Part shown: positions 7,678 to 15,119 of the stretch, piece by piece
Numbering within the stretch: the first letter of the stretch is position 1
How the letters are laid out: each line of letters starts with the position of its first letter
Assembly: GCA_900548855.1 (NCBI GenBank)
Contig: URMF01000061.1
Span: 1-17,374, forward strand
DNA from: an uncultured Eubacteriales bacterium
GTDB taxonomy: Bacteria; Bacillota; Clostridia; Lachnospirales; Lachnospiraceae
Direction: 5' to 3'
DNA length: 17,374 bases
Position numbers and translations under genes: made by a program
Notes under the pieces: model-generated
Told to the model about the DNA's origin: nothing
Database searches by the model: none
Seen by the model: only the letters and a program-made list of their open reading frames with translations

Positions 7678-9051
7678 ATGGAAAATATAACAGTAAAGGA
7701 TATTGTGGAAATGACCGGTGGTGTATTGATGTGTGGAGATGAGAATACACCGGTGACAGATATCTGTATTAATTCAAAAGAAATTAAAGAGGGTGATTTA
7801 TTTATCCCTATTATCGGAGAAAAAGTAGACGCTCACCGTTTTATTGAGTCGGCACTGGAAAAGGGAGCTGCAACTCTTACTTCACAGCATAACGGGGTGG
7901 TGGTGGCGGAAAAGCCCTATATCCGGGTGGATAATACAAAGGATGCCTTGCAGAGGATTGGAGAGGCAATCCGGAACCGGTTTACCATGCCAGTAATTGC
8001 AGTGACCGGAAGTGTGGGGAAAACCACCACCAGGGAAATGATAACCAGGGCGCTTTCTGCTGCCAGAAAAACCTTCCATACTGATAAGAATTTTAATTCC
8101 CAGATTGGAGTACCCATTACGCTGTCTAAAATGAGTAGCCGGGATGAAATTGCAGTGCTGGAGCTGGGAATCAGTGAAGCGGGACAGATGGACATATTAT
8201 CCCAGATGGTAAAGCCGGATATGGCGGTGGTTACCACGATTGGAGTGGCGCATATTGAATTTATGAAAACCCAGGAAAATATCCGGAAAGAGAAGCTTTC
8301 CATTGTACATTTTATGAAAGAAGGCGGAACCCTTTTTTTAAATGGTGATGACCAGCTTTTGAGGGATGCGGTAACCACAGAAGGGCTTACCTGCAGAACG
8401 CTTTTTTATGGGACGGAGGACTGGTGTGATTACTATGCAAAGGATATTGTATATCACGATTCCTATACCACGTTTACCTGTGTTCATGGAACACAGGAGG
8501 TGGCTGTCTTATTGAATACGCTGGGAAAGCATAATGTGGGAAATTGTGTGGCCGCCCTTGCCGTGGCAAATGAGAATGGAGTTCCTATGGCGGCGGCAGC
8601 AGGGGAATTTGCAGGCTTTGAGGGACAGCGCCAGCGCGTATTTCAATTGGAAAATAAGTTTACATTGATTGATGACACATACAACGCAAGTCCGGATTCC
8701 ATGAAGGCTAGTATCAATGTGCTCTGCGATATGCCTTGTAAGGGGCGCAGGATTGCAGTACTTGGAGATATGTTTGAATTAGGTGAAAATGAAGTGAAAT
8801 ACCACAGGGATATCGGTAAATTCCTAGTGGATAAACCCCTTGACGAGGTGGTGGTGTTAGGAGAGCTTTCCCAGAATATCAAGCAGGTAATTGAAGAGAG
8901 CGACAGCAGGATTAAGGTTTATACCTTTTCTGATAATGAGGAGGCATCTATCTATCTGATGGCTACGTTGCGACCGGAAGATGTGGTGTTGGTTAAAGCA
9001 TCCAATGGTATGAATTTAAAAGAGATTGTGAATATCTTATTATCTGAATAG
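7678..9051 (+). CDS. murF: UDP-N-acetylmuramoyl-tripeptide--D-alanyl-D-alanine ligase
   Basis: About 457 residues, the usual MurF length. MurF adds D-Ala-D-Ala to UDP-MurNAc-tripeptide with ATP hydrolysis, the last cytoplasmic step of peptidoglycan monomer assembly. Visible are the N-terminal substrate-binding domain (SKEIKEGDLFIPI), the Mur-ligase ATP loop TGSVGKTTTRE (about 110-120), NFNSQIGVP, ELGISEAGQMD, DDTYNASPDSM and VLGDMFELGE in the C-terminal domain. An upstream ATG at 7660 abuts the previous stop (TAAATG) and has AAGGA before it. The ATG at 7678 has GGAG at 7669-7672 and gives the N-terminus usual for MurF (MENITVKDIV), so I prefer it, though both are possible. No other mur or division gene is near. 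No convincing terminator follows. Confidence 0.95.
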   Translation: MENITVKDIVEMTGGVLMCGDENTPVTDICINSKEIKEGDLFIPIIGEKVDAHRFIESALEKGAATLTSQHNGVVVAEKPYIRVDNTKDALQRIGEAIRNRFTMPVIAVTGSVGKTTTREMITRALSAARKTFHTDKNFNSQIGVPITLSKMSSRDEIAVLELGISEAGQMDILSQMVKPDMAVVTTIGVAHIEFMKTQENIRKEKLSIVHFMKEGGTLFLNGDDQLLRDAVTTEGLTCRTLFYGTEDWCDYYAKDIVYHDSYTTFTCVHGTQEVAVLLNTLGKHNVGNCVAALAVANENGVPMAAAAGEFAGFEGQRQRVFQLENKFTLIDDTYNASPDSMKASINVLCDMPCKGRRIAVLGDMFELGENEVKYHRDIGKFLVDKPLDEVVVLGELSQNIKQVIEESDSRIKVYTFSDNEEASIYLMATLRPEDVVLVKASNGMNLKEIVNILLSE

Positions 9052-9105
9052 GTAACAGCTGTTTTTTAAAATTGTGAAGTAATTGTGACTCTTATAAAAT
9101 GTTAC

Positions 9106-9134
9106 TTGACACTTTTTATCAATAATGGTATGAT
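9106..9134 (+). promoter_or_regulatory. Sigma-A promoter of the reverse rubrerythrin gene
   Basis: Consensus TTGACA (9106-9111), a 17-base spacer and TATGAT (9129-9134). The predicted start near 9141 leaves a leader of about 110 bases. The strength fits a highly expressed stress gene. Confidence 0.82.
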
Positions 9135-9140
9135 TCAAAT

Positions 9141-9155
9141 CAGTAATCATTACTG
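9141..9155. promoter_or_regulatory. Fur/PerR-like 7-1-7 palindrome at the rubrerythrin transcription start
   Basis: CAGTAATCATTACTG is a perfect palindrome of two 7-base arms around one base. Its core TAATNATTA is the same as the core of known PerR boxes (TTATAATNATTATAA) and Fur boxes. It lies seven bases after the -10, over the expected start site, where a bound repressor would block transcription. PerR is known to repress reverse rubrerythrin genes in Clostridium acetobutylicum, so PerR is the natural candidate. The regulator itself is not in this window. Confidence 0.5.
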
Positions 9156-9187
9156 TTTTTGTTGATTGCTAATATAATAAAAATCAA

Positions 9188-9219
9188 AGAATTGCCTTTT
9201 TCAATAATACAGCAATTCT
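9188..9219 (+). other. Hairpin in the rubrerythrin leader
   Basis: AGAATTGC (9188-9195) pairs with GCAATTCT (9212-9219), an 8-base stem with a 16-base loop, about 50 bases into the predicted leader and 33 bases before the start codon. It may stabilise the mRNA; no U-run follows, so it is not a terminator. Confidence 0.35.
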
Positions 9220-9252
9220 AAGGATAAACTTTAAAGAAAAGGAGAAAAGATT

Positions 9253-9792
9253 ATGAAATTTGTATGTCAGGTATGTGGTTATGTTTATGAAGGAGAACAG
9301 GCACCAGAGCAGTGCCCACAGTGTAAGGCTCCTGCTTCTAAGTTTACAGCACAGTCAGGTGAGAGAGAATGGGCAGCAGAGCATGTTGTAGGTGTTGCAC
9401 AGGGTGTCAGCGAAGATATTCTTGAGGATTTAAGAGCGAATTTCAATGGTGAGTGTACAGAGGTTGGTATGTATCTTGCAATGGCCAGAGTGGCACATAG
9501 AGAAGGATATCCAGAGATTGGTTTATATTGGGAGAAGGCTGCTTATGAAGAGGCAGAGCATGCTGCTAAGTTTGCAGAGCTTTTAGGTGAGGTTGTAACG
9601 GATTCTACAAAGAAGAATCTTGAAATGAGAGTTGAGGCTGAGAATGGTGCTACAGCTGGTAAGTTTGATCTTGCTAAGCGTGCAAAGGCTGCAAACCTTG
9701 ATGCAATCCATGATACAGTTCATGAGATGGCAAGAGATGAGGCTAGACATGGTAAGGCATTTGAAGGTCTGTTAAAGAGATATTTCGGATAA
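9253..9792 (+). CDS. Reverse rubrerythrin (N-terminal rubredoxin, C-terminal diiron ferritin-like domain)
   Basis: 179 residues. The rubredoxin Fe(Cys)4 site is at the N-terminus: CQVC (Cys5, Cys8) and CPQC (Cys21, Cys24). The four-helix diiron domain follows, with Glu ligands in NGECTEVGMYLAMARVAH, EEAEHA and MARDEARHG. Classical rubrerythrin has the domains in the opposite order. The reversed order matches the H2O2/O2-reducing reverse rubrerythrins of clostridia such as C. acetobutylicum, where NADH-driven electron transfer detoxifies peroxide in the cytosol. It is a single-gene unit with its own promoter, PerR-like box and intrinsic terminator. Codon choice (many GTT, GCT, AAG, repeated simple codons) differs from flanking genes and suggests high expression. 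The ribosome binding site is AAAGGAG shortly before the ATG. Confidence 0.93.
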   Translation: MKFVCQVCGYVYEGEQAPEQCPQCKAPASKFTAQSGEREWAAEHVVGVAQGVSEDILEDLRANFNGECTEVGMYLAMARVAHREGYPEIGLYWEKAAYEEAEHAAKFAELLGEVVTDSTKKNLEMRVEAENGATAGKFDLAKRAKAANLDAIHDTVHEMARDEARHGKAFEGLLKRYFG

Positions 9793-9827
9793 TACAAATA
9801 TAGAAGAAATATAGACAGAGAATTTTT

Positions 9828-9865
9828 AGGAGTGTGTTGGAGCAATCTGATACACTCCTGTTTTT
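9828..9865 (+). terminator. Intrinsic terminator of the rubrerythrin gene
   Basis: AGGAGTGT (9828-9835) pairs with ACACTCCT (9852-9859), extendable by a G-T and a T-A pair, followed by GTTTTT. It begins 36 bases after the stop codon. Confidence 0.85.
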
Positions 9866-9971
9866 ACATGGGCGGCTATGAATTTTTTATGGAATTTTTT
9901 GTGCATTTTGTCATGAAACCTTATTAAAATTGGGAAATGGTTGTAAATACTAGAGAAAATGTTTCAAAAAG

Positions 9972-10000
9972 TTGCAAAACTTCCCTTTTTGGGGTAGTAT
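9972..10000 (+). promoter_or_regulatory. Probable sigma-A promoter of the Lys/Ala-rich protein gene
   Basis: TTGCAA (9972-9977), a 17-base spacer and TAGTAT (9995-10000), downstream of the rubrerythrin terminator. The leader would be about 65 bases. Confidence 0.55.
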
Positions 10001-10070
10001 GAGCATTGTAGTTAAGTAACTTGAGGAATTTTTACATACATATTTATTGAAAAAATGGAGGAAATGTAAA

Positions 10071-10583
10071 ATGGCAACAACAAAGAAGACAGCTGATCAG
10101 GTCAAGGCAGCTATGGCAAAAGTGGAGGCAGCTAAGGCGGCAGAGGCAGCAAAGGTAGATGCAAAAGCGGCAGCAGAGAAGAAGACCACAGCAACAAAGG
10201 CAACAGCAGAGAAGAAGACCCCGGCGGCAAAGAAGACAACAACAAAGGTAGCAGAGAAGAAGACGACCGCAGCAAAGGCAACAGCAACAACGACTGTAGC
10301 AGCAGAGAAGAAAACCGCAGCAAAGAAGACAACAACAACAGCAAAGAAGGCGCCTGCAAAGAAAGCTCCAGCAAAGACAGCTGCAAAAAAGGCTCCGGCT
10401 AAGATGGCTCAGACTGTATATATCCAGTGCTTTGGTTATGAGGTTTCAACAGAAGATATCACAGCAAAGGTTGTAGCTGCAGTTGGTAAGAAGTCCGTAA
10501 AAGAAATTAACATTTATGTAAAGCCAGAGGAAGGTATGATTTATTATACAGCTGATGGTGAGCAGGGCAGCATAGCATTATAA
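10071..10583 (+). CDS. Lys/Ala-rich histone H1-like tail with a short conserved C-terminal domain (DUF6465-like)
   Basis: 170 residues. Residues 1-111 are almost only Lys, Ala and Thr, with a few Glu and Pro. They are built of repeated units such as AEKKT, KKTTT and KKAPA, resembling histone H1 tails and other bacterial nucleic-acid-binding tails. Residues 112-170 form a compact domain (VYIQCFGYEV ... INIYVKPEEGMIYYTADGE) that I associate with DUF6465 proteins of Lachnospiraceae; this is from memory and not a search. A role in DNA or RNA binding is inferred from the tail's charge. An in-frame TTG at 10047 would put the ribosome binding site GGAGG (10057-10061) inside the gene, so the ATG at 10071, nine bases after it, is chosen. 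The gene is a single unit with its own promoter and a strong terminator. The tail is highly biased in codon use (GCA, AAG). Confidence 0.8.
   Translation: MATTKKTADQVKAAMAKVEAAKAAEAAKVDAKAAAEKKTTATKATAEKKTPAAKKTTTKVAEKKTTAAKATATTTVAAEKKTAAKKTTTTAKKAPAKKAPAKTAAKKAPAKMAQTVYIQCFGYEVSTEDITAKVVAAVGKKSVKEINIYVKPEEGMIYYTADGEQGSIAL
10107..10403 (+). repeat. Low-complexity Lys/Ala/Thr-coding tract
   Basis: Degenerate tandem units such as gcagagaagaag, acaacaaca and gcaaagaag fill most of this stretch and encode the basic tail. The opposite strand is open as a Leu/Ser-rich frame only because of this bias. Such tracts are prone to length change. Confidence 0.7.
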
Positions 10584-10620
10584 GAAATTTTTCTTATGTT
10601 ATAGAGACGGAATAGATGGG

Positions 10621-10664
10621 AAGCATCGAATCGTGAGAGAACCGATTCGGTGCTTTTCTTTTGT
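10621..10664 (+). terminator. Intrinsic terminator of the Lys/Ala-rich protein gene
   Basis: AAGCATCGAATCG (10621-10633) pairs with CGATTCGGTGCTT (10643-10655), 13 pairs with one T-G, around a 9-base loop, followed by the T-rich TTCTTTTGTT. Confidence 0.9.
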
Positions 10665-10828
10665 TACCAAGTACATGAAAAAATGGTTTGGTGAATTATT
10701 TTTGAGTGCCTCCTTTCCAGAGAATTAATCGCTCCATTTATTAAATGACACAAAAGTAGCATATATCCTCTTATCCGTTTTATGCATAATATTAGTTATT
10801 ATTTAGTCCTGGAAAAGACAATTTAAGG

Positions 10829-10855
10829 TTGACAAAAAAAGAAAACATGTATAAT
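10829..10855 (+). promoter_or_regulatory. Promoter of the exported basic protein gene
   Basis: TTGACA (10829-10834) and TATAAT (10850-10855) are both perfect consensus hexamers, but the spacer is 15 bases, shorter than the usual 17, which would lower basal activity or call for an activator. The predicted leader is about 125 bases. Confidence 0.6.
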
Positions 10856-10985
10856 ATGTACTATAGTTGAAAAAGGTTCTTTTGTAATCTGTTTAGATAT
10901 CGTATATAGGCATTAAATAGGAAAACAACGGATACAACTGTTTTTATTTACAGAATAACAGCGATTAAGAGAGGAATAAAGAAAC

Positions 10986-11432
10986 ATGGAGGGAAAAAAA
11001 TTAAAGGTGAGAGCAATTGATTGGGCTATGGTAGCAGCAATTGCAGCAATATTAGCTTTAGCAGTAGGAATATATCAAGCAAGATACAAATCTTACAATA
11101 TTAGTGCAGGATCGACTATTCAGTGTAATTATTCAAAGTCTAAGTCTAATACAGCGACAGGAACATTAAAACCATCAAAAGGCACCTTATATTATGGCTG
11201 GGCACAAACTGTTGGAAGTAAAACATGTAGATATACGTTGTCGTACAAGAAGGTATCCTCCAAAAGTTATAAAACATTACGGTTGAAAAAGAATTTTGCT
11301 AAAAATAATACTTATTTTGGTGACTATAAGATTGATAAGGTTAACGGTAAAACAAATTATAATATGAAATGTGTTAAGGTAGCAGGGATAAACACGAAAT
11401 CTACCGTCAATATTGATTGGTTAATTAAATAA
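10986..11432 (+). CDS. Small, strongly basic exported or membrane-anchored protein of unknown family
   Basis: 148 residues. The N-terminus has a basic stretch (KKLKVR) and one hydrophobic segment (about 13-30), then YQARYKS. There is no clean AxA signal-peptidase site, so it may be cleaved or stay anchored. The rest (about 37-148) is extracytoplasmic by this topology. It has 21 Lys/Arg against 3 Asp and no Glu, many Ser/Thr/Asn/Tyr in alternating beta-like patterns, and three Cys (47, 81, 129). The segment GTLYYGW (66-72) faintly recalls the GTWYYG motif of lactococcin 972-like bacteriocins, but this is too short to claim homology. It lies directly upstream of two transporter genes and a membrane protease, so it is a candidate substrate of that machinery (inference). 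It has its own promoter; GAGG at 10971-10974 precedes the ATG. I do not recognise the family. Confidence 0.7.
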   Translation: MEGKKLKVRAIDWAMVAAIAAILALAVGIYQARYKSYNISAGSTIQCNYSKSKSNTATGTLKPSKGTLYYGWAQTVGSKTCRYTLSYKKVSSKSYKTLRLKKNFAKNNTYFGDYKIDKVNGKTNYNMKCVKVAGINTKSTVNIDWLIK

Positions 11433-11472
11433 GGTGACGTAATTAAGTTGTCATACGGAGGATTTTGTGAGT

Positions 11473-11496
11473 ATGGCAACTTTTATTTGTTGCCAT
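11473..11496 (+). other. Hairpin after the exported-protein gene
   Basis: ATGGCAAC (11473-11480) pairs with GTTGCCAT (11489-11496) around the loop TTTTATTT. It lies 40 bases after the stop codon and 10 bases before the second, terminator-like hairpin. Confidence 0.55.
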
Positions 11497-11506
11497 GCAT
11501 ATGAGG

Positions 11507-11527
11507 AAAAGGTCCGGTGGACCTTTT
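11507..11527 (+). terminator. Terminator-like hairpin between the exported protein and the transporter genes
   Basis: AAAAGGTCC (11507-11515) pairs with GGACCTTTT (11519-11527) with a three-base loop; the T-run is part of the stem's 3' arm. It could end most transcripts of the small gene and let a fraction read into the transporter genes, giving much more of the small protein than of the transporter. No strong promoter is visible between it and 11583; TAATAT at 11557-11562 is a weak -10 candidate. Confidence 0.6.
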
Positions 11528-11582
11528 CTGAGTGTGAAAGGCATAAGTCAAGTAGGTAATATAAGAGAGAGAAAACATAATT

Positions 11583-13283
11583 ATGATAGTTCAATTTGAT
11601 GATATTTTAATAAAAAATAATATTTTGATTTATGGTGGAAAAATTGAATTGGAGAAAAAACGGATTTATGCTGTTTTCGGTGCAAACGGTGTGGGAAAGA
11701 CATTATTGTTGAAACGGTTATTTCAGGAATGTTTGAACAATGATTGTTGTGCCAGCTATATTGAGCAGGATAATGATTGCATGATTAAAAAGTGTTCTTT
11801 GTTGGAAAATATTGCAATGACAAAGGATCAGAATATCTGTGAAAAAGCAAAGGAGTTAGTAAAAAAATATAATCTTGAATATTTATTACAGCATAATGTA
11901 ACAGAATTAAGCGGCGGAGAAAAAAGAATTATTTGTTTGCTGCGTGCAATTTTCCAACAGGCAGAAATAATATTTGTTGATGAACCCACCAATGATCTTG
12001 ATTATAATATGGTAAAAAAAGTACAAGACATTTTTTTGGATATCCAGCAATACTGTACGATAGTAATGATTACCCATGATGATAGAATGGAGGAAATTGC
12101 AACTGATATTTGGACAATAAAAGATCAAAATGTAGTTTGTGATAAAAATAAGAATATAATTCTATTAAAGAAAATATCAAAAAAGTGTCTTAGCGGAGGA
12201 CACAATGATTTGTTTTTAAAGAACATTTTGTCTTTTGATATAAGTTCAATCGTGATTCTCTTTATCATGTCGTTATTATGTATATATATGTTGTATACCT
12301 ATTTACCATCGCAAAATCAAGTGCTAAGTTATGTGGCAGATAATGAAATACAGGTCTTTATTCCAGATTCTGAGATAGGAAATGCTTTGTTAACGGAAGG
12401 TGCAATTCCAATATCGGCAGTTAGTTGTTTCGACAATACACTGACAAAAAAAGAACAATTGAATATTTTGAATTCGTGTTTGGAAATGAGTAAAGTTCAA
12501 CCAATAAATTTTGGATTAGACCAACTGGATTGTCAAGAGAATAAGAAATTCGAATTAGAATATTATGACCTGAAAAATTCTGTCTATTATTCAACTTTAG
12601 AGTACTTTAAAACATACTATGGAAATGAAGAAAGTAATGATGTTGATACAAGTGAATATTTTTTATTAGATGAAATAACGAAAGAAGATGGATTGGCATT
12701 TTCTATAGAAGCTTTTGAAAAGTGCAGGTTAAAAATGCTTGAAGAGACGGAAGGTTTACTTGAATGCAGTTTTGTAGTTCTTTGTTTGGACAAATCGGAA
12801 GATTTTATTTCTTTTATTCAAAAGGGAAATTTGAATGAAATAGTTAACGGAAATTTTTACATTCGTTCAAATGAAACAATTGAGTTTTATAATCAAATAA
12901 TGTCTTTTCAGGGAAATCGTATGCTGATTATTAATATGATGGTTTTTGGAACCTTTTTCTTATTGATTAGCAGTTTGTCATATTATGTTTTGTTATTTGC
13001 TAATAGAAAAAAACTAATGTGTTATAAAAATATAGGGAAGAAGAAAAATACTGCAATCCAGATTATACAGGAAAAGTACAATAATACGAAAATAAAGATT
13101 ATAATGCTGACAGGTGTTTTAGTTGTAACGCTGGTTTTGTTGGCATGGAAGGGGAATCCTATGTTGATTGGGGCATATATGAATGTGCTGGTGTTTACTT
13201 TTTTGTTGAGATTGGACTCAAAGATTAGAAAGCAAATCGGTAAAAGGTTTGTAGAAAAAGTGTGGGATTGGAGATACAGATGA
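11583..13283 (+). CDS. ABC transporter subunit: N-terminal ATPase fused to MacB-like permease (first of pair)
   Basis: 566 residues. The ATPase domain occupies about 1-200: Walker A GANGVGKT (33-40), signature LSGGE (109-113), Walker B with DEPTNDLD (133-140) and the H-loop ITHDD. All catalytic residues are present. The permease follows: one helix (about 220-241), a large extracytoplasmic region (about 242-446), then three helices (about 447-471, 507-523, 527-545). This ATPase-TM-large loop-3TM order is that of MacB (type VII) transporters, which do not pass substrate through the membrane but act on extracytoplasmic substrates by mechanotransmission. The loop here lacks the recognisable MacB core motifs seen in the partner. 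The ribosome binding site is weak (GAGAGAG, 11565-11571, 11 bases from the ATG). The stop overlaps the start of the next gene (ATGA), so the two are translationally coupled and probably form a heterodimer. Confidence 0.82.
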   Translation: MIVQFDDILIKNNILIYGGKIELEKKRIYAVFGANGVGKTLLLKRLFQECLNNDCCASYIEQDNDCMIKKCSLLENIAMTKDQNICEKAKELVKKYNLEYLLQHNVTELSGGEKRIICLLRAIFQQAEIIFVDEPTNDLDYNMVKKVQDIFLDIQQYCTIVMITHDDRMEEIATDIWTIKDQNVVCDKNKNIILLKKISKKCLSGGHNDLFLKNILSFDISSIVILFIMSLLCIYMLYTYLPSQNQVLSYVADNEIQVFIPDSEIGNALLTEGAIPISAVSCFDNTLTKKEQLNILNSCLEMSKVQPINFGLDQLDCQENKKFELEYYDLKNSVYYSTLEYFKTYYGNEESNDVDTSEYFLLDEITKEDGLAFSIEAFEKCRLKMLEETEGLLECSFVVLCLDKSEDFISFIQKGNLNEIVNGNFYIRSNETIEFYNQIMSFQGNRMLIINMMVFGTFFLLISSLSYYVLLFANRKKLMCYKNIGKKKNTAIQIIQEKYNNTKIKIIMLTGVLVVTLVLLAWKGNPMLIGAYMNVLVFTFLLRLDSKIRKQIGKRFVEKVWDWRYR

Positions 13284-15118
13284 TTATAGAAAATCTAAGT
13301 GTAAAAAATAAATTTATACATTTTGAAAACCAGAAAATGGAATTGAATCATATTGGTATATATATTATCAGAGGAAAGAATGGTGTTGGAAAAAGCAGCA
13401 TTATTCGTCAGATTGTGTTTGATAAAAATAATGTTATTTTTAATACGGAAGAACAAAAAAATGCATATTATCATAATAGAGGGGGACTAATTGCGTATGT
13501 TCCACAAAATATAGCAGCCCCTTATAATATGACGGTATTAGAATATGTAAAAAAAGAAAATAAAAATATAATCAATGATGATGTCAGGATTTGGTTAGAC
13601 CGATTCCATATGCAGGATATTTCTTTTAAAACGCTTATTAAAAAATTGAGTGGAGGAGAGAGAACAAAGCTGTGTATTATTTCAGCCATATTAAAAGACA
13701 CGCCATATATTTTTATGGATGAGCCTACCAATAATTTGGATAATGGTTCAGTAAATACGTTAAAGAATGTTATAAATGATTTAGGAAAGAAAAAAACGGT
13801 AGTTATTATTTCCCATGATGAACGTATGATTTTTAAATCAGCACATAATATATTAATTCAAGATAATAAAATAGTTTGTCAAAATGATGGAGAAAAAAAT
13901 GATTTATTACCTCAGGAGATAAAAGAAAAACACAGATTCTTTTTAAGTGGAAGAATAAAAAGTGGTGTGATGGATTATATAGCATATTTCGTCTGTATAC
14001 TCTGTATTGCAGGATTGGCATTTTTTAATCATTTAGAGTATAGTACAAATTATTGCAAAGATACACTGCCGGCCCCGGGAAATATTCTTATTTACCAGGC
14101 AGATTATGTTTATGGTGAATTAAATGAAATGTATGTCCGGAGCCAGAACTTTGTTGTAGATGATTATTATTCGATGATTCAGTATAATGATATTTATGAA
14201 ATAGCAGATTTATCCGGGATAAACAATATATTTATTTTAGACGAATGTAAATATGACAAAATCATGGAAAATATAAATGGCATAGAACAAATTACTTTAG
14301 TTTCTGTTCCGGAAATAATATATAAGAATTATCTTAATCAGACAGGTCTGTGGGAACTGTTCACTTTGAAAAAAGGAAAATATCCAAGAGATGGTGAAAA
14401 TGAAATTGTAATGTCTGAAGGAATGATTCAAAAATTATATAATGTGGATGATGTGGATGATTTGGTAGGACAAATGATAAATTACGAGGGAATGGAGTAT
14501 AAATTGGTTGGAATAACTCCCTTTGATATAGCTTGGGTATCTTATTCGGTAAATGATAATTTGTTATTTTATTTATACGATGAGAACTCATATGATGATT
14601 TTGTGAAGTCTCAGATAAAGGGAAAGGAATTGTTAGAGTATTCCTATGTCACAGAAATAGATTGTGCGGTTCTTTTAGTAGAAAATAAATCCGAAAAGGA
14701 TGTTTTAAATTATTTGATGAAAAATTATTCTGCGAACAATTATGATTCCTATATTTATTCAAAAAATTGGATAAATGAATACAACAAAGGGTTTTATTTG
14801 AAACTGTTAATAATCGATTTGGGAGTTGTTATATTACTTTGTACTATTATTTCGTTTTTTATAAAGAGTACGATTGATGAGGATATTTTGAGGATAAAAG
14901 ATTATATAAATTATTACCTTGAAAATAAGCGAATAATAAAATCATATTTGATTAACCGTATTATTAAAATTGTTTTTGTGATACTGGCAGAGATTGTTTG
15001 TGTTTCTGTTGTTATAAATGTTTGTTCTTCCGAATGGTTATTTTTACTTTTAGATGGGGGTATAATCGTTTTGGTTTGGTGTATAAATGCTATATTTAAA
15101 ATAAGAAAGGCGTTTTGA
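13280..15118 (+). CDS. ABC transporter subunit: N-terminal ATPase fused to MacB-like permease (second of pair)
   Basis: 612 residues. The ATPase has Walker A GKNGVGKS (32-39), the Q-loop in YVPQN, LSGGE (123-127), Walker B with DEPTNNLD (147-154) and His179 in ISHDE, all intact. One helix (about 233-251) precedes an extracytoplasmic region (about 252-508), followed by three helices (about 509-530, 556-578, 580-602). In the loop, LKKGKYPRDGENEIVMSE and LVGQMINYEGMEYKLVGI (from about 363) match the pattern of the MacB/FtsX periplasmic core domain. The start is chosen at the ATG at 13280, which overlaps the previous TGA and follows GGAG (13270-13273) by six bases; an upstream in-frame GTG at 13262 lacks a good site. 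It is expected to pair with the preceding subunit. Export of, or protection from, a peptide is the likely job, by context. Confidence 0.85.
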   Translation: MIIENLSVKNKFIHFENQKMELNHIGIYIIRGKNGVGKSSIIRQIVFDKNNVIFNTEEQKNAYYHNRGGLIAYVPQNIAAPYNMTVLEYVKKENKNIINDDVRIWLDRFHMQDISFKTLIKKLSGGERTKLCIISAILKDTPYIFMDEPTNNLDNGSVNTLKNVINDLGKKKTVVIISHDERMIFKSAHNILIQDNKIVCQNDGEKNDLLPQEIKEKHRFFLSGRIKSGVMDYIAYFVCILCIAGLAFFNHLEYSTNYCKDTLPAPGNILIYQADYVYGELNEMYVRSQNFVVDDYYSMIQYNDIYEIADLSGINNIFILDECKYDKIMENINGIEQITLVSVPEIIYKNYLNQTGLWELFTLKKGKYPRDGENEIVMSEGMIQKLYNVDDVDDLVGQMINYEGMEYKLVGITPFDIAWVSYSVNDNLLFYLYDENSYDDFVKSQIKGKELLEYSYVTEIDCAVLLVENKSEKDVLNYLMKNYSANNYDSYIYSKNWINEYNKGFYLKLLIIDLGVVILLCTIISFFIKSTIDEDILRIKDYINYYLENKRIIKSYLINRIIKIVFVILAEIVCVSVVINVCSSEWLFLLLDGGIIVLVWCINAIFKIRKAF

Positions 15119-15119
15119 G

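Larger units (their letters stand above)
10584..10985. other. 402-base intergenic region: terminator, then AT-rich leader of the next gene
   Basis: It contains the terminator at 10621-10664 and the promoter at 10829-10855. Between 10665 and 10828 I see no gene or structured RNA. After the promoter there is a leader of about 125 bases with no clear fold. The base composition drops from here into the low-G+C island, so one island boundary probably lies in this region. Confidence 0.5.

Noticed and set aside
9054..9067. AACAGCTGTT followed by a T-run after murF, considered as a terminator
   Set aside because: The palindrome has no room for a loop, so a stable hairpin would have at most about three pairs. 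It is not a convincing terminator.
10132..10386. Antisense Leu/Ser-rich open frame of 84 codons
   Set aside because: It is the mirror of the Lys/Ala/Thr codon repeats on the plus strand, where GCA, AAG and ACA read as Cys/Leu/Ser-type codons without stops. There is no start signal.
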